From: Anadara kagoshimensis
Lineage: Eukaryota; Mollusca; Bivalvia; Arcoida; Arcidae
Reading direction: 5' to 3'
Assembly (NCBI GenBank): GCA_021292105.1
Contig: CM037870.1
Location: forward strand, 9,397,558 to 9,461,557
DNA length: 64,000 nucleotides
Shown here: in pieces, positions 13,223 through 22,850 of the stretch
Numbering within the stretch: position 1 is the first letter of the stretch
Layout of the letters: each line of letters begins with the position of its first letter
The notes under the pieces: model-generated
The model's database searches: none
Told to the model about the DNA's origin: nothing
The model's input: only the letters and a program-made list of their open reading frames with translations
Position numbers and translations under genes: made by a program

Positions 13223-13482
13223 TACTGTAGTTAAAAATCTCACGGTTAAATAATATGCTGTATATATTGTTATATTTTATACAACTGCCATGTTTACACA
13301 TAGTCATGTAATATTCATATATACAACGTGTGTGTATACCTTTTGTTATCAACAATACAATCGCTACTTTCACTTTTTCTCATCAGCTGATTAAACCTAT
13401 CTTTAGATATTTAAGTATTTCATTATAAGTTTCTACTTACCATTCCAAGAAGAAGCAGCATTAGTTGTATTTTCACTGCCAT
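8546..13482 (-). CDS. NGFR/p75NTR-like TNF receptor superfamily protein (5' part, CRD2 frame-disrupted)
   Basis: Two exons are readable on the minus strand. Exon 1 (13482-13441, 14 codons) encodes a hydrophobic signal start, MAVKIQLMLLLLGM, with donor gtaagt. Exon 2 (9051-8546) follows a 'tttatacag' acceptor in the same phase, continues VFALSEALTCQQ, and ends at a gtatgt donor. Together they give a secreted or type I membrane ectodomain with four TNFR cysteine-rich repeats. CRD1 has CCSKCKPGFGLTSNC and DTVCESC; CRD3 has CQLCTLCNVGYGAVIPC; CRD4 has GTYSDVKSATSACRKCSEC. The order and spacing match p75NTR, including the CKPCT.C motif in CRD2 and the SD..SAT..C..C.EC pattern. Reading CRD2 through needs frame changes near 8870 and near 8825, after which the frame is open again to the donor. 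This means either indel errors in the assembly or a decayed gene. The transmembrane and death-domain exons were not found towards lower coordinates. The p75 assignment rests on motifs, not on a search. Confidence 0.75.
11054..11071. repeat. Perfect 18-bp palindrome
   Basis: GATACGTAATTACGTATC is its own reverse complement. It lies in the first intron of the receptor gene. It may be a chance palindrome or a dimeric transcription-factor site. Confidence 0.85.
11141..11208 (+). repeat. (TTTA)n microsatellite, 17 units
   Basis: Uninterrupted TTTA tetranucleotide repeats over about 68 bases. The apparent protein reading through it is repeat translation (LFIY..). Confidence 0.95.
12551..12580 (+). 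repeat. (TC)15 microsatellite
   Basis: Uninterrupted TC dinucleotides followed by 'cccgagtc'. Confidence 0.95.
13149..13221 (+). repeat. Compound (GT)n-(GA)n microsatellite
   Basis: About 14 GT units, a short 'gccg' interruption, then about 20 GA units. It sits in intron 1 of the receptor gene, about 220 bases downstream of exon 1 in the transcript direction. Confidence 0.95.
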
Positions 13483-15025
13483 CAAGGAAGCTAACCACGT
13501 TTTCAAACAATCCGGGATAATATTTTTGTGTACATGAATATAACAGCTAACTCATCGCCTTGTTTCCTATACATCAAAACATTCATCGCTCACATAGCTG
13601 ACAGCCGATGGATCAAATGTGCGTAAAATTCATACTTAATGCCGCGCGATTCCGAATGAAATTGACACCTTATCTGGTTGGATAATGTTGTTAAGTCGGC
13701 AATTTCCGAGGAAACGAGGCAAAACGATTGCCCCATATATGGAAAGTGGTTATTTACATTTCACCGAGCGCGACTTCGAGGCAAAATCTTATAGACATAG
13801 TGCAAAATTAATGAGCCGGCTCAATTTCTGTATTTACAACGGAGAAACAATCAATTACTTTATAAAAAGTAGCATAAATTTCTCAGGGAGAATAAATACC
13901 AACAACTAAATTTAAATAGATATATTCCACGTAAAACATTATATTTTTTAAAGTTATTTAAGAAAATTTCTTTCCCTCTTTTGAACGTCATAAACAGATG
14001 TCATTTAAATATACACAGCCAATACGAATGTCTATGGGCTGTGAACACTATATACAAAACAACTTCTCCACAGTTATATTAAATAAAAAGGTAATACCAA
14101 ACATTTGTCGATAAAGGCCAACATTTCACAGTTACTTGAGGTTTTGAAATGAAAGTAACTTGTAATAAAAAGAGCGCTTTGATGGCATTATTTAATGTGT
14201 CTATTGAATGGCACTCTTTCCGTATATCGTAAAGACAGGCCATAAAACCAAGTGACTTTGGAATATATGCTTTCAAGCAAAAACTCATTAATAAAGCTTT
14301 TCTTTAGCAAAACAACTTGAGGGGTTCAAATTATTTTGATTGCTCAGTACCCTTAAAACATGCATTTTTATGTATCTGTTTATGAAAAATAGATTACAAA
14401 AATGTTGTAATTAAGTCGAGAGGTTCCGAATAGGTTTTATATACAGGAGAGGGATGGATAATCTTCATTAAAAGCCGAAAACTGCAAATTATAACTGGAA
14501 AATGGTAATGGTGTCCAAAAATACCATTTTGTATTTTCGAGTGGTGTCCAAAAATACCATTTTGTATTCCCGTGTGATGTCCAATTTTCGTGGTTTTAAG
14601 AAATAAAAATATTTCCTGGGGTTGTACATTCGTTGTTAGCTACTATCCTTTTCATGATTTCTTTGACATGCATATGTTAGAATTCGGATCAGGATATCCA
14701 CAAAACATCGAATGTTTGGAAAGCAAGAAAATTAATGATTTTGCAAATGTGTCTGACCATTCACGTGCCCATATACCATTTTTTAATGTATTTTATTATT
14801 GTCATATACCATTTTTTAATGTATTTTATTATTATACATTCATAAAAATGGTATATGACATTATTATAATTTATACGTAATACATACATTATATATTTTT
14901 CAGTGTGGTTTAAAATGTTAAAATATCCTATTTAAATTGTTTGTGCTCTTGCAGTTGCAAAATGACACTCTACTCAACTTGAAATTGTATTTAAAAGGAA
15001 AAAGATTATTGCGTCCTTCGAATTT
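13483..15025. other. Upstream flank of the receptor gene; short direct repeats
   Basis: Sequence 5' of the minus-strand receptor start codon. CpG dinucleotides are somewhat more frequent at 13620-13790, which may mark the promoter, but no TATA or initiator assignment is possible. At 14513-14575 a unit of about 43 bases containing 'ggtgtccaaaaataccattt' is present twice, and 14770-14875 carries the small hairpin element listed separately. Confidence 0.4.
14770..14861. mobile_element. Small foldback/MITE-like element with duplicated arm
   Basis: The arm 'catataccattttttaatg' occurs twice in direct orientation (14770 and 14803) and is followed by the inverted arm 'aaaaatggtatatgac' at about 14844-14860, giving a strong hairpin. 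The arm matches that of the element at 51873-51940, so the two belong to one family. Confidence 0.7.
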
Positions 15026-15306
15026 CAGGGGCGGATCCAGGATTTTTTTAAAGGGGGGTTGAGGATTATCCAGTTTTTTTAAAGGGGGGGGGGTTGAGAA
15101 TTATCCAGGTTTTTTTTAAAGGTAGTGTAAGCATTTTATCAATGCTAGGTGCGAGCGCCGAAGGCGCAAGCTCCAGAGACTAGGGGTCTAGGGCAGAGCC
15201 CCGATGGGTGCCAAGAAAATAATTTTTAATCAGTCAATATCTTCTCTCTCTTTTTCAAAGGGGGGGGTTGCAACCCCTGCAACCCCCCCCCCTAAATCCG
15301 CCACTG
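15026..15306. mobile_element. hAT-like MITE with CAGGGGCGGAT ends
   Basis: The left end reads CAGGGGCGGATCCAGG and the right end AAATCCGCCACTG, imperfect terminal inverted repeats of a type common in non-autonomous hAT-like elements of many animals. The interior has G-rich and C-rich tracts and a 'gcgagcgccgaaggcgcaag' hairpin. Both flanks carry GAATTT, which may be part of the target duplication, but an exact 8-bp duplication is not seen. There is no transposase reading frame. Confidence 0.7.
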
Positions 15307-16825
15307 AATTTAGTGGCACAAACCTTGCAATAGTAAGAGCAAACAACAGAACGCACGGAATAAATATAATTTTTATCTAGATGACTTATTACAAAACTTC
15401 TGAGCTGATTTTGTCAGGAACAGGGGAAATGGTATTCAGTTCAATTCAAATACCTTTGTATAATACTGTCATTTATAAACGCATGTATCAAGGTTTGATT
15501 GTTGGTTTTATTTTAAATTATTCCAAATTCTGTATAACAAAAATGAAATAGAAAACTATCTTATATAGAAACAGCAAACAGCTTAGCTTACAAAAACCTT
15601 GTCATTAGCATGTAATATAACTTTAATGGATTAGGACTCTAAAAACGAAAAAAAATAAAACCTGGTGTCCACCCAAGGTCACCAGTTTTAACCAGCTGTT
15701 ATGTTAATAAGTGAGTACTGATTGTCTTTGGGTACTCCGAAAAGTCCGTCCAGTTGTACACAATTTCCATTGCAATGTCTTTTGTAGTCATGCTATATAA
15801 TTTATCGAGAAGGTTTTCAAAACATACTTGACGGAAACTATCAAATAACTTGATAAAAAAAAACAGTTGTCCATCGCTATATTGCAAAGCATAGAATTTC
15901 TAGAGCAACGTAAATCACACATAAAATGACAATATCGAAAACAAATCATTTTTCCTAAAAGCTAAACTTAAATTCATGGCAAATCATCAGAATTCCTGCA
16001 AGTCAAACTAATTCATTTATAGCAAACCACCAAAAAAGTCAGAAGTATAACAGAACACCAAATTCCTAAATCAAAGCCAAATATGGATACAAAAGCACAC
16101 AACACCAAAAACATTTATATTAAATTAAAGAGTACCTCCAGATTTACTGATGAATTAATTGCCAAAAACCAATCACAAAACCAACTAACAAAATTAAACA
16201 AAAGCACCAATTTCTTCACAATTAAAATCAGCATTCGCCAATACAACCAACCAGACAAAATTGCAAGTTCGGTGTCTTTGGCGGCATTGTCTATTGACAA
16301 ATACACCAATAACAATTGTTTTAGCTTCAAGCATTTTTTCTATAGCAGCATTATATTATGTCACCATTTTGCATGCAAGGCCAACCACAAAACAATATCA
16401 AATATTATAAACCAAAATATCACAATTTTGCAAACAGAAGCAAACACTTTTATAAGTTTTATTATACCTATGTCAGACAAAATTAAAGATCCATTTGTCG
16501 GATAAAATTTCAAATGAGGAGCAAACAACCTCAATATTAGAACAGAAAGTTAATGTACAATGGACACACACTTAGAAAACCGTCTTACAACATCACATGG
16601 CAAGTTTCCACAAGGAAAAAGAGGAAAAGGGGAATCAGAGTTGGCATATAGCTGTGACAGCAGAAATAAAAGAGGTTAAGGAAAAATTAAGAAGAATGCA
16701 CAAAATCGCACCAAAGGGAAAATACTGTGTTGGCAGTATGTTCTTCGGGGAATTGTGTGTACGTATACCACGTCAATCTGCTTTTTAAGTTGCTAATTGT
16801 ATATTATTCAAGTTTTAATTTTACA
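15307..16825. other. Intergenic; no supported gene
   Basis: The longest plus-strand frame here (16083-16505, 140 codons) is rich in Asn, Lys, Ile and Thr with no recognisable domain, and is probably a compositional artefact. The short frame at 16597-16788 has a Lys/Glu-rich segment but no homology that I recognise. Confidence 0.4.
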
Positions 16826-16990
16826 GCACTAGACGGCCGTTTTGGAAGACAATTTCTCATCAGTAGTACTTAGACCAAAACAGTGAAACCATTTTTTTCA
16901 AGATGTTGAAAACATAGCCAAAGACCAAAATATATTTTACCAAATTTAGCAAAGGAAATACTTTGCGCCATGGTCTTTGTGGGATTACAA
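16826..16990 (+). repeat. Dispersed repeat family E, single copy
   Basis: Contains 'cactagacggccgttttgga', 'ctcatcagtagtactt', 'caagatgttgaaaac' and 'atattttaccaaatttagc'. The same ordered words occur at 31325-31480 and 43862-44095 on the plus strand, and at 37555-38530 and 62985-63115 on the minus strand. Confidence 0.75.
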
Positions 16991-17295
16991 GTTTGATTAA
17001 AGAAATGGCCGCCTTGGTATTTCGAGATTTCATTTGTTGGCTAATGAGAAAATGCCGCTTTGGTCATTGTTCCATTTTAGCCGTTTGCTATAGGAGTCAG
17101 ATCAGATGTAAAGTTACACAATGTTATTTGTGGGATTTTGATGGTTTGCTATATAAAAATTGGTCACGTAATATATGGAATTTTGGCCATTCCGTGAAAG
17201 TTACTTTCCAGCGATATTTTTACATTCGGGAATTTTTGATAAAACATTGGTGCTAATGTTAGGTTTGATGTTTTTGAAGCTGATATGATACTAAT

Positions 17296-17590
17296 TTAGT
17301 ATTTATACCCCACTTCAAACGAACTTAAAGGCGTCATAACAAACTTGGACACAACTGTAAACCAGTCGCTTAGAAAACTTCGTGTCCATCCGTCCGTCTG
17401 TCCAAACTAATTTCGTTTCCGCTCCATATCAGATATTTCTATGCATGGATTTTGATCGAACTTGGTACAAATGTATACCACCATGAGACGATGTGTGGCT
17501 AGGTCAAGGGTCAATGTCAAATCTATGAAATAGTAACTGGCAATGTTGGGGATGACGGCATTTGCGTTTCAAGAGACTGGTCTAGTTTAT
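17296..17590 (+). repeat. Dispersed molluscan repeat ('ccgtccgtctgtcc' type)
   Basis: Carries 'ttataccccacttcaaacga', the 'ccatccgtccgtctgtcc' signature and 'aggtcaagggtcaatgtcaa', features I know as a very abundant dispersed repeat of molluscan genomes. No reading frame is conserved. A related stretch is at 34065-34420. Confidence 0.55.
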
Positions 17591-17799
17591 TTTGTTCATT
17601 GAATTATAATATTTGATAAAATTTGTGTTAAATTCATGTAGTTGTGTGATTCAAGTTTTATGCTGCATTACTGTTTTGTGTAATGCTGAATAATAATTTG
17701 TCAGGTTTAACTCTATTATTTGATAAAAGACTTGCTACAACACATGTCCTGTACATAGATCTTGACTGTAGCAGTTTCTGGGAAGATTGATTTGGTTGA

Positions 17800-18166
17800 A
17801 TGTTGCTTAACGTCGCATCAGCAATTTTTCAGCTATTCGGGACGAGAACTACCGTATTTTATCAATCTCTATGAATTAATCTATGTAAAATTGTGTATGC
17901 ATGTGAAGTGCGAGTGTGTTGTATGGTCTGCCTTGTACTAGCGTGCACTCAAGGCGACTTTACCATGCTAGCTCACAGAGTCAGTACGCCACAGACAAGC
18001 GTACCACTCCCCCAGTCCATTATACTGATACCAGGTGAATCAGTAAAGGCCTACAGCAAGGAAAATTCACTTTCCCACATGTGGTCCAAGCTTGACTCGA
18101 ACTCACAGTGGTGAGAGACCCTGGATTTGAAGGCTGACGTCTTATCCATTAGACCACCACATCTTC
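17800..18166 (-). repeat. tRNA-derived SINE, full length
   Basis: On the minus strand the head starts 'gtggtggtctaatggataag' (A box) with 'gtgagttcgagtcaagc' (B box). The 3' end reads 'ttgctgatgcgacgttaagc' and closes with 'aaccaaatcaatc', a SINE tail distinct from that of the 4986-5332 family. The head resembles a different tRNA, so this is a separate SINE family. Confidence 0.7.
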
Positions 18167-18289
18167 ATATCAGTAAGAAGTCCAGAAAATCCGTCTTTTA
18201 CTAAAATTTCCCTCAATTAAAATCAGGTTAAATTTGAAATCTGAATATCTGGGTTTTTTTTAAAGATATTCAAATTTGAGGTGTCATTT

Positions 18290-18600
18290 GTTATATCATT
18301 GCAAGCTTATATCTGTTTGAACCCCAACCATGTCTGACCCAAGACTTGAAAGACTGTAGTGACTGTTCTTCAACCAAGCACTCAGCATTACAAAATTTAA
18401 GTCTTGGTCCATTTGGATAGGAGTTTAAAATAACCAGATCCCTTGTCACGATGGATGTGGCATAATAAAGAACCCTGCTGTATAAAACCATCAGTGCAAT
18501 CCACCGGGAAAATTTATGCACCTTCACTTATAGCTAACAACATCTCGATATAAGTGAAATATTCTTGACTGGGACCTTACACATCATTACTCAACTCATT
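18290..18600 (+). repeat. tRNA-derived SINE, 5'-truncated
   Basis: Copy of the 4986-5332 family lacking the A-box half. Shared words are 'gtctgacccaagacttgaaa', 'aaccctgctgtataa' and 'gatataagtgaaatattc', with the terminal 'cattactcaactc'. It lies just 3' of PPM1K. Confidence 0.75.
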
Positions 18601-19001
18601 TAAATGTTACCTTGGATACTCATGGACACCATTCATCAGAAAAACAACACAAGTTCTTTTAACTAGCAAATAAATTCTGAATATTTTATCTAATATATAA
18701 AGGTTTAAAATATAAATAACAAAGAAATTAAAATTGGTTGTTTATATTTATTTTATTCTCTCCTTAACATAATACATATAAATTTAAATTTTCAAGCAAA
18801 ATTTACCACAAATTGACTCAGTCCAAGGGAGACAATCCTTGCACTATGTTTAATGAGTATTACACATTTACTGAATAAAATAAGCATATCATTCCAAATA
18901 TAGAATTTGATTATGCATAAAATTAGAATTATATTGTATAGTACAAATAAATGTGTGTGTTTGTGTGTAAATTTCAGATATTCAAAACAAATTCACTGGT
19001 G

Positions 19002-22000
19002 CTATGAAAACCTGCCCGTGACCAGGTTTCTACCAAAGCTATAAGGAATAGCCCTCGTAGTTGTACGATATTTACCCCATGCACCAAGGGGGATAACTAC
19101 AGATGTTACATTGTCCTCTGAACCAAACTGTAATGCTTGATCAGTGATTCGTCTTGAAGCATCTTTAGGATTTGGACAACTACATACAATGTCTACAATT
19201 TCTTGATCATTTAATACAAAACTTAATCCATCACTTGTAAGCGTCAAAAATGCATCCTTACCATGTTCTATCTGAAATGTAATACAATATACAAAATGTA
19301 GTTAAGACTAACAACCTCACTGGTATAAGTAAACAACCTAGACCTGTTCACTTGACCTTTAATTTCAATATTTACTATAGACCAGTACATCTATGTATAT
19401 TGGAACAAAGGTGCAAATTTTATCTATCATAGAAACATTGGCTGTTTATGTGTTAACTTTGAATATTAACACTACCCACATGTTGTGTGGATCCTCCTAT
19501 ATGAATATACCTATTGAAAGGTCAAACAGACAGGTCAGTGTTGTTTGCCAATACAATGTACAGTTCAATGTCGTTTGTCAATAGCTTCTTATGCCCTTGT
19601 CTAAGTTTCAACAATTTAGAAATTATTAGTCACCAAATTTCCATTACATGTGCAGATATAGGCCTTTTTAAAGTATTTTTCACAAATTTGCTAAAATAGG
19701 TTCCTTTTCAAAATTATTTCTCAGAAATTAGTAGACAATGAAGAATTTTGGCTACCAAGAATTGAAACAAAGACTGTAGGCTTTCATAAGTACACTACTG
19801 GCTGAGCTGCTGTTGAAAGAGAAACCCAGTTATACATAAACATTGCAATGATGGAAACACATGTATTTCTCACACCTGTGACATGGAAATCCCTTGTTTT
19901 AACCCATGTGGAATTTCCTTGTCTTACCCTAGGGTTGACAGACTACACACTGAATTTCCCTGCTCTGGATTTATCGTTGGGAGGACTAAATAAGTTGAGA
20001 AAAGTTCCGAAGTCAATCAACAATTTCTTAACATCACAATCACTTACACACGCTTAATTGATGACGTCATAATCATTTTACGTGATAATGTCAACAAAAA
20101 TTGATTACCTCATTTTTGGCAGTCACGGATGGTGGCATGAAAACTAAATATTTGATGCAATTTTGTTTACAAATCATGTTTTATGTTGCAAATGTGTGGG
20201 AAAAAGAATCCTACACCAGTACCAGTGTCAGACAGAGCTATCTCAAACTCGGCTGAATATTTTCAATGTCCAGAACTCCCTAAGGCTCGTTCTGGACAGG
20301 AAAATATTTACCCTCATTTGAGATACCTCCGTCTTACCCTGTTACCGGTGTAAGATTTTATTAGTCATTCCTTAGGAGAGCAAGGAAACGATCAAACATG
20401 AGCCAGCCAGTCCCCAAAATTACCAGTCTCAGATTGTTGGACTAGCTTTTACTTGTATTATTTCAATATTGGATACATTTTGTGATCAAGGTAGAATTCA
20501 TTATGGCAATAAAGCCTAAAATATGATAAATTGCTTACAAGTACTTTGATTTAAAGTCAAATTACTTCTCAACTGCTTCAATTTTAGTAAAAGATCAAAT
20601 GTTTGAAAAGATTCTTCCAATTCAAACTAAAGCTTACCATAGTAGAATCAATATATGGTTCCGCAATTACTCCATACGGTTTTAAATCCATATCTCCAAT
20701 ACTCCGACTCATCGCTAATCGTCCGTTGACCTGAGGGACACCGAGACTGTTATTTACTACAACCCCTCCCTTCTCATTAATTCTCTTCTTTTCACCTTTT
20801 TCATCAGGAGTATGATCTACTGTTAATCGAACTGCGTTGCCCTCCCTACAGAGGATGGCTCTTGTATCCCCGACATGTCCGACCACAAGTTCTATACCAT
20901 GTCGTAACAGACAAACTGTTGCTGTAGTTCCCGAATTAAAATGATCTGAATCTACAAAGTTAATGACAAAATATATATATTTGTACTGTAGTATCATCAT
21001 GATTAATAGTCATGGGTTTAAATTTTGGGTTTTTTTTCTATTAAAAGCATTTTCTTGGGAGACAATTTTGTGAAAATAAATCCCATTTGGGGCCTGAAAT
21101 ACATAATTTTATAGTAATTCAAAATTTTCATTGATATTAAATTTTATAGTATTCGTTAATCTATGAAAATGTCTCACAAACATTTCTGATTTTACAGTAA
21201 TAAGCTATTTTAAAACATTAATAATTTTTGATAAAGCAACATTAAAATTACATGATTTGGCAGTCAAACCTGTCCTTAAGTCTAACTGGGGCTCTTTAAA
21301 AATTTCATCTGTATTTTATCACTTAGGTCTAGGTAAATTGAGGTTCGCCACTGTACCATGTGACACTCCCTTGCGTTTATGCAGAACTTATTTCCAATGG
21401 ATATGGAATCATATCAGTTCATGATTTCCAGTAAAAATTATATTATTCCAGAAATCTGTGATGTCAATGTTTTCCAGAACATCCCACACAATGTTAAGGA
21501 TTATTCTAGGTTTCCATAAATTTAAAATAATTAGTAGCCAAATTTCCAAAATTGGTGAAGATATAGTCCTTTTGAAAGTATTTATCCACAAATTTGCTAA
21601 AACAGGTTATTTTTTGAAAAAAATCCTCAGACATTAGTAGCCAATGGCAATTTTGGCTATCAGGAATGGAAACATAGGATTATTGATCATGTGGTACAGT
21701 GGTGAACCCCATTATTCTACTCATATCCAGGTGAAAACCAACAACTTTTTGCAATTAAACTGACAAAACCCCAAACCCAGGTAGCTAGAGGCAATGTGGT
21801 TTGTAGTCTTGAAGTGAGGCTCCACCCCCAACTACTTAGATTAGAAACACCAGGATAGCTTGAACTACTAGTTTAATTTCTATATTTGAAGCATTTATAA
21901 AGAGAACCAGTCATATCTGTAAAAAACTTCCATCCAGTGTTCATTCTAGGATTTTTTCAATATGGGGCCATTTCAAAAATCCTAAAAAATGGCATAACAT

Positions 22001-22850
22001 CAATATTTTTGCATTCATATAATGCTAAAGATGACCCCCTAAGGCCTTTACAATGGAACAATTTCGGAAAATAAGGAATCAATGGTCCAATGGTCCTCTT
22101 CTAGAATGAACACTATTTCATCCACATGTTTGGTTTTGAAAGACTCAAAATCTGAATTACCTATATTGTAAAAGTACAAATATCTGGCTAAAGCATTGTT
22201 GATATCTATAAATGACTGTTTTAGCACTTCATTTAAATCAGTTGTCCGAGTCAACCAGAATTTTATATGTTTATACATAGTCTCCGAGACATAGTCCACT
22301 GCCACACTAGACGTATGACCGTCATATATACTAAAACACAATATTTCTGATGATAAAGTCTGTATCTTAAACCTGTCCTCATTCGAATTTCTCCGTCCAA
22401 CCAGAGTTGCTGTCCCGATTTCATTTAGAGGTATTTTGGGGATTAATTTTCCCATTTTTATACTTTCCTCCATCATTATCGGCATGGTTATCCTGTTATT
22501 CCAGGATCCCAGAGTATCAAAATTGACCCCCATTTGTCGCTTCCCTTTGTTTTCAGGGTCTGATAACAGACTAGAACTGCCATGCTTAGGTCCTCCGATA
22601 TAATAACTCCTACAGCTAATAATATTTACACTACCAACAGTTTTGTTTATTCCTCTGCAATGTTTGTGTTCGGAAGTACTACATTTCCATTTCTTTGTAA
22701 AAATTACTTGATATTTGCTGTTAACACCACATTTTGGTTGTTCATTATATACATATATTCTGTGGAATTGTCTTGATACCACTTGGACCACATTTCTAAC
22801 TATCAGCTCTGTTCTGTAGTTTAGTCTGTACATTTCATTTTTTATATTTC
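19002..22850 (-). CDS. PPM1K: PPM1K, mitochondrial PP2C phosphatase of branched-chain 2-oxoacid dehydrogenase
   Basis: Three coding exons on the minus strand: 22850-22161 (ATG at 22833; acceptor tttttttcag just before 22850 implies an upstream untranslated exon), 20951-20638 and 19271-19002. Donors and acceptors are canonical, phases 1 and 0 join cleanly, and the product is 418 residues. PPM1K is known to dephosphorylate the E1-alpha subunit of the branched-chain dehydrogenase in the mitochondrial matrix, promoting leucine, isoleucine and valine breakdown. PP2C motifs seen: NEDRF (residues 151-155), FSIYDGH (167-173), [58 protein letters not shown] and EDNVTSVV. The segment [11 protein letters not shown] (105-115) and the C-terminal GAWGKY are PPM1K-specific signatures. 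The N-terminus ([17 protein letters not shown]...) is Arg-rich with almost no acid residues, as expected of a presequence, and is about 45 residues longer than in mammals. The residue after DGH is Thr instead of the usual Gly. Minus-strand AATAAA-like signals occur near 18740-18755. Confidence 0.95.
19610..19772 (+). repeat. Intronic dispersed repeat (PPM1K intron 2 copy)
   Basis: Shares an ordered series of words with 21515-21672: 'caaatttcca', 'gatatagg/gtcctttt', 'aaagtattt', 'cacaaatttgctaaaa', 'agg.t', 'ttagtag.caatg', 'ttttggctac/tca' and a closing 'gaat.gaaac'. Same orientation in both introns. Confidence 0.7.
20207..20356. mobile_element. Near-perfect foldback (palindromic) element in PPM1K intron 2
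   Basis: Two arms of about 67 bases (20211-20277 and 20287-20354) are inverted copies. The left arm has 'ctacaccagtacc' and 'tatctcaaac', ending 'tgtccagaac'. The right arm, reverse-complemented, has 'cttacaccggtaac' and 'tatctcaaat', again ending 'tgtccagaac'. Only about nine bases separate the arms, so the transcript would form a long hairpin. It has no coding capacity and is best read as a foldback MITE. Confidence 0.8.
20425..20480 (+). repeat. Dispersed repeat shared with 3795-3890
   Basis: Starts 'attaccagtctcagattgtt' and shares the following words in order with the copy near 3.8 kb. It lies in PPM1K intron 2, close to exon 2. Confidence 0.5.
21515..21672 (+). repeat. Intronic dispersed repeat (PPM1K intron 1 copy)
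   Basis: Diverged second copy of the element at 19610-19772. It includes 'ccaaatttccaaaattggtg', 'cacaaatttgctaaaacagg' and 'ttagtagccaatggcaattt'. Confidence 0.7.

Larger units (their letters stand above)
9060..13440 (-). other. Intron 1 of the p75NTR-like gene
   Basis: An intron of about 4.4 kb between the signal-peptide and ectodomain exons (donor at 13440, acceptor next to 9052). It contains microsatellites, an 18-bp perfect palindrome at 11054-11071 and a slightly CpG-richer patch at about 10220-10350. No other exon was recognised. Confidence 0.65.

Noticed and set aside
16083-16505. 140-codon plus-strand open frame
   Set aside because: Composition is dominated by AT-rich codons (Asn, Lys, Ile, Thr), with no domain, no splice context and an overlapping antisense frame. 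Probably chance.
15960-17250. Weak inverted similarity between 'tatagcaaaccaccaaaa' near 16020 and 'ttgatggtttgctatata' near 17138
   Set aside because: Only short words match. Surrounding sequence does not align by eye, so a terminal inverted repeat is not supported.
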